Part shown: positions 60,701-64,000 of the stretch, piece after piece | Layout: every line of letters begins with the position of its first letter | How positions within the stretch are numbered: position 1 is the stretch's first letter | DNA from: Beroe forskalii | Lineage: Eukaryota > Ctenophora > Nuda > Beroida > Beroidae | Reading direction: 5' to 3' | Length of the DNA stretch: 64,000 nt | Assembly: GCA_011033025.1 (NCBI GenBank) | Contig: WFMF01000227.1 | Coordinates: 210,295-274,294, forward strand | Notes under the pieces: generated by a model | What the model saw: only the letters and a program-made list of their open reading frames with translations | Told to the model about the DNA's origin: nothing | Database searches by the model: none | Translations under genes and position numbers: made by a program

Positions 60701-63700
60701 GGAAATCATTGCAAGCTGTCCAACACGATTTATGTAGGGTCTTCAGTAACTCCGTACTTTCTTCTGCATTCTCGATTATTTCATGGAATAGTGTTGCGAA
60801 TGCACTTACTTCCAACCCCCATTTGAACTGCAAAATGTCGACAATACGTTTGATTTTGGCTGTTTCGGGCCCCAGATCAATTCCACAAAAGGAAGCGAGT
60901 TGGTTAAGTTGATCTTTAGGAACCATAACTTTTCTTCCACCTAAAACCTCCTGGCTGGTACTATCATGGGGCAGGCCGTTTGTTTCAGATGATTTAGTTT
61001 TAGTTTCTTCAACCTCATTTGCTTTAACAGTTTCTTTATCTGCTGTGGTCAAAGCTGGAATGACTTCATCATCGGTAATTGCTTCATCATCGGTAATAGG
61101 TTCGATATCAGCAATGGGTTCGACATCGTCACTAGATACTACATTTGTTGATTTAGCATTGACAAGACTGATGTTTGATTTATCATTAGTAGCAGACTCA
61201 TTTTGTGTTTGAATTTCATCATCCTGAAATAATGAGTCAATTTTAAGATAGATTATTAATTGAGAGCTCGTTTATCTATAGATCACGTATAATTCATATA
61301 ATATCAGGTCAGACATACAAGGAAATCCCCATATTATCGATCCATCCAAAGTGTCGACACTCGACAGCCAAAACAATTTGTCCGATCCGATGCAATTCAA
61401 AATGTTACGGAGCAAAAAGCAGATACGTACGTACGTGCGCGCTTTTTTCTGAAAAGATGCCTTTGAAATAGGCATGCGCGTTACAAAAAGAACGCGATAA
61501 AATTGTAAATTTGTGACAAAATGTCACAATCGCAATCGATTTGCCCCAAAGTGGCAACGCTTAACCTGTCGATTGCAACCAATGATAAATAAATCTCTTT
61601 GCATCGTGAATTCAATGCAAATTCATTATCAGCAAATACCCCACGTTTTTCACTCTGAGCTTTTTGCTTTTAAAAACCTACGTACCCATACGGGCTTTGA
61701 AATTTCAATAAAAGCAGAAGTTAAAACGCAAAACCTTTTTCGTTTTGAAGTTGAGATTGCAAGGTGAGCACCGGTATGTCTGTTCGTTTGTCTCCGATGT
61801 TTTCCTAGTCTTGTTAGGCATGGGTCCTGTGACAGCAGCTTTAGTCTGACTAGAGGGGGTTGCTGGGGTTGAGGTGTGGAGGTTGTAAACTGAGGGGTTT
61901 CAGGGGGTGGCAGCATCTGAAATCATGGTATCAAGTAATGACATACATGTCACATGGTCAAAATTGTCAACTATCAAATCAGCCCGGAAAATCGTGTGTA
62001 AATCAAGGGAAACCCCGAAAAATTAACAAGTTATATACAAGCAATGAAATAAGTGGTGTACTTTTGAACTTATTGTACTGCACTTATTGCACTGCACTAA
62101 TCGCACTGTACTTATCACACTATTGCACTTTACTTACGCCCCCGGCGGAGTGTATGGGAGGGATGTAGGCGGTCATTACGGGGGCTGGGGGTGGGAGAGG
62201 CAGTGGGTAGGGCATAGGTGCTGTACTGTACTGCCACGCTGCACCGTACGTTACTGGTAACATGGGGGGTTAATCGATTGATAAAATAGGATAAATTAAT
62301 CACTTCATATTCTCATAGAACTATACGACTCTTATTCGACAACTCAACAGTCTTTTGAATTGATAAAATATTTCCTCGCGTTTGAAAAATCTCTGGGAAA
62401 ATGCGTACAGGTAAGTAATTCACCTGGTAGCATTAGGGGGCGGGGGGAGCGCCCCAGGAGGTACGGGTTCAGGAGGAGGCAGCGCCCCGGGAACAGAACG
62501 AGGGGGTCCCAGACGACCCGAGGCAGCCAAACTCGTGATGCTATGACCTGGAGAAAGGAGGTGCAATTGCATGATTTGAATAATCTTACTTTTCTAGTTC
62601 ATTTTGTTGCAGCTCTCAGTCAAAAGGGTTTGATTGCTTGGTTGAAAACCCATGTTGGGGTACTACTAAGGGCTTTGAAGGAAATGGAATCATGACAATA
62701 ATTAAATATAAATCATTAAAAATAAAATCCATCTCCGGGCAACAAGTTGATCTTAAGTCAAGTTTTCAGTTGGAATAATAAAATGGGCATCATTCGTTAA
62801 ATCACCTGAGCTTGGAATTGGCCCACTTCCCAGAGCAGCAGCTAGTTTCGGATAGTTATCACTCATAACCCGCGATATCGTCTCGTTATCCAGCTCCGGT
62901 GCTCTCTTCCGCTCCGGTTTCCGGGAGGATTCCTTCTCTCGGCTCCGGGATCGCGAGTGTCGGGATCGTTTCCGTCGTTCTCGGGATTGCCGGCGCTCGG
63001 AGTCCGAGTACCGGCGACTTCGGTGTTTTTCCTTCGAGGATCGCCTGAAATTCGGGACATTTAAGAGGACATTGACAGGTCTTTCACCTTGCAGACCACC
63101 AACTTAATTTACATACAGTTATAGGATTCCAAATAACAAGGAGAAGCCGAGTGCAAATCATTTTGCTTATCGCACCAGGGGAAGCCGAGTGCTATAGGCA
63201 CGTAATTATTGCAGGAGTTATTGCAAATAAGTATCTACAAATTTCACTACTAATAACCTTCGTGGAGAGCGAGAGCGGGAGCGTCTCTCAGGGGACTTCC
63301 TCCGCTCCACAGACTTCCTTGTGGTGGTGATCTTCAGCGGACTCATGCTCCTCCGTGCCTTACCGATTATACTCAGACTCTCAGTCAGACCTAGGGGAGG
63401 TTGTTAAAAGTTATAAGTGCTGTCTTTCAGCAGAATAAGGAACCCCCTCTTTATGAACCCCCGAAAAATGAATATAAAATAAATGATCTAAGCTTGGGCC
63501 GAAGGGGAAACCTTTGAACACAATTCAATCAAAAGCTCTTTATATTGCGATTCATAAATCAATCCAAACCTTCCTCTTCAACCAACTGCTTGGCAACTTC
63601 TCTGATCTGGGACTTGAGAAGTTGCTCGACATCTGCTGCATTGAGATCAGTAGTTGATTTCTCAGGTTGGTTCTTCGCAAGAAGAGGGTTGGATATGCCC

Positions 63701-64000
63701 TTGACCGCGTTGAGAATGTTCTTAACGATGTTGTCTTGATGGGCGGTACTGAAAATTGAAATGATTTATAAAATCATTGGATAAAATAAGGTCTTCACTC
63801 TACATCAGACAAATTAAAGATGTTTATTCCCACTAAAATGGTTTGAAAATGATAGTTCGAAATGATAAACTTTCAATTATATTTTACCTTTCATCTGTTT
63901 GGAGTTGAGAGGACCTAGAAGGTTCATTCCTATATCTTGAATCAGTATCCATCATATGTCCCTGATTAGCTTCCCTCTTGCTATATGAACGATAGGGATC
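51785..64000 (-). CDS. Large RS-rich nuclear protein with four matrin/U1-type zinc fingers (5' end outside window)
   Basis: Supported exons: >64000-63888, 63748-63570, 63390-63258, 63044-62806, 62540-62424, 62253-62138, 61916-61735, 58953-58773, 58070-57998, 57836-57679, 57338-57201, 56842-56689, 56454-56374, 56188-52174 and 51912-51785 (TGA). Order: RS-rich N-terminus (RSRSRE-type runs), Pro-rich part, then C-x2-C-x12-H-x5-H fingers. These are YRCSPCNLNF..H-x5-H (split by the 61734-58954 intron), FPCQLCSLVF, FCAVCNMWF and a C-terminal YFCETCSWHF. The 4-kb exon encodes RS repeats (SRKSRSKSPEKRHS, four copies), long acidic Ser/Glu-rich sequence, AARTAPDVARP repeats and about 35 copies of QFPNDR/QFANDR. 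Such architecture suggests an RNA-processing or chromatin-linked nuclear protein; ZNF318 is one vertebrate protein to compare, unverified. One-base frameshifts occur at 61855-61859, 58915-58917 and 55540-55541. Phases of the two Pro-rich exons at 62.1-62.5 kb are uncertain. Confidence 0.8.
52013..52142. repeat. Family B repeat in last intron of the zinc-finger gene
   Basis: GCGCATTTCACAGTGCGCGC, CTGTCAAAAGTAC and ATCATCGATCAATACATGAG match the family. The apparent C-terminal extension of the big exon past the donor at 52173 reads into this repeat. Confidence 0.65.
52310..52950 (-). repeat. 18-21 bp coding repeat (QFPNDR/QFANDR)
   Basis: About 35 in-frame units of Gln-Phe-(Pro/Ala)-Asn-(Asp/Asn/Glu)-(Arg/Gly). 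The unit length is a multiple of three and the frame is kept, unlike the intronic arrays. Codon changes such as CCT/GCT and GAT/AAT fit selection for the hexapeptide or recent expansion. Confidence 0.9.
57095..57180. repeat. Family A fragment
   Basis: TTTGCGCGGCGTATACATGT, CTGTTCGC, CACAAAAGACGCGCAAACTG and CAGTTTTCACCGTA match the family's centre and right half. Confidence 0.55.
58607..58745. repeat. Family B element
   Basis: TGTATACACATGCATCGATCG, ATAGTGCGCGCAAATC, CATGGAAATTCTGTCG and GTATCGATCCATGTGCAC in family order. It lies in the intron after exon 58953-58773. Confidence 0.65.
59080..60050. other. Intron sequence of the zinc-finger gene / 3' UTR of the exon at 60051
   Basis: AT-rich. 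Its notable content is 59935-60005, a second copy of the last codons and stop of the exon at 60051-61223: in minus sense GAGCTCATTCAGAATTTTGC, then ACTGCTTTGA. No other supported exon. Confidence 0.7.
60051..61223 (-). CDS. 3'-terminal exon encoding a 390-residue domain of unknown family
   Basis: After a canonical acceptor (TTATTTCAG), a phase-0 frame begins DDEIQTQNESATND and runs 390 codons to TGA. The first about 95 residues are acidic and Ser/Thr-rich with repeated TDDEA/TDDEV. From about VMVPKDQLNQLASFCG on, the sequence is predicted all-helical with regular hydrophobic spacing and coiled-coil-like stretches, ending EYRRQKLLELIQNIALL. No ATG precedes the frame in this exon, so it must be spliced from upstream. 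It lies inside the intron 58954-61734 of the zinc-finger gene, same strand. That gene's upstream exon 61916-61735 also ends in phase 0, so this could be an alternative last exon replacing all zinc fingers; a nested separate gene is the other option. Confidence 0.65.
   Translation of the reverse strand, partial: DDEIQTQNESATNDKSNISLVNAKSTNVVSSDDVEPIADIEPITDDEAITDDEVIPALTTADKETVKANEVEETKTKSSETNGLPHDSTSQEVLGGRKVMVPKDQLNQLASFCGIDLGPETAKIKRIVDILQFKWGLEVSAFATLFHEIIENAEESTELLKTLHKSCWTACNDFLTDKGLSEGARQVREKQLWDVFEPIASELETITSTLRKTQENSTTPCHNMSYTFVIEKNRQNILEHLVKLQELAYKRPPETFKYQDKWGDDLQNIRHEMRKSIDIADAMIGTNFEGSASWGEIVAIIDSVADTLGALKTMCVSESETYLKQHKLEAHVDNRKGLIENCFGAIKEDLDHFKSWVGEKAAEAASFVQLHFMEYRRQKLLELIQNIALL

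Noticed and set aside
60051-61052. A 333-aa single-exon gene
   Set aside because: The supposed start is TTG, and the frame continues upstream to a clear acceptor at 61223, so it is a terminal exon.

Overview
This is a stretch of a spliced animal nuclear genome. Coding exons are short, introns are mostly GT-AG with matching phases, two proteins are recognisably metazoan (NDUFS1 and a DCUN1D-type protein), and non-coding DNA is full of minisatellites, palindromic hairpin elements and small non-autonomous transposons. The composition (AT-rich introns, islands of CGCGCG) suits a marine invertebrate, but I cannot name the species. Several one-base frameshifts next to short homopolymers, and one badly degraded 1-kb stretch, suggest draft-quality sequence or strong haplotype divergence.

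Layout. 14-1300: TTAA-flanked transposon-like element. 2354-16579 (+): C-terminal 587 codons of NDUFS1 in 16 exons; its 6.6-kb intron hosts a minus-strand sushi-domain gene (about 5325-8319). 17399-19749 (+): a complete DCN1-like (DCUN1D) gene of 262 aa, starting close behind NDUFS1. 21434-30324 (+): a five-exon gene for an unrecognised 191-aa protein; its fourth exon lies at the end of a 4.4-kb array of 82-bp units, each made of that exon's start plus its splice acceptor. 31434-32051 (-): a single-exon prohormone-like secreted precursor. 21842-32438 has a tandem second copy at 32439-36987, giving a broken 191-aa gene and a second intact precursor gene (35999-36601). 39858-47475 (-): a ten-exon gene for a 430-aa secreted protein of unknown family, with a possible alternative signal-peptide exon at 48381-48485. 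49385-50790: 28-bp GC-rich satellite. 51785->64000 (-): a large nuclear RS-rich protein with four zinc fingers of identical C-x2-C-x12-H-x5-H spacing; a 390-codon 3'-terminal exon of unknown family (60051-61223) sits inside one of its introns.

Main observation: in gene after gene the local tandem repeats are copies of exon-intron junctions (exon edge plus its donor or acceptor), with only one copy attached to a complete exon. I count at least twelve cases, from two copies to about 54. For the largest, the unexpanded paralogue at 34577-34702 shows the likely origin: an 11-bp near-identical motif lies 82 bp apart, once just upstream of the acceptor and once inside the exon, which is exactly the array period. 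Three further introns join in phase only if an invariant splice base is changed (AT-AG, GT-AC, TT-AG).
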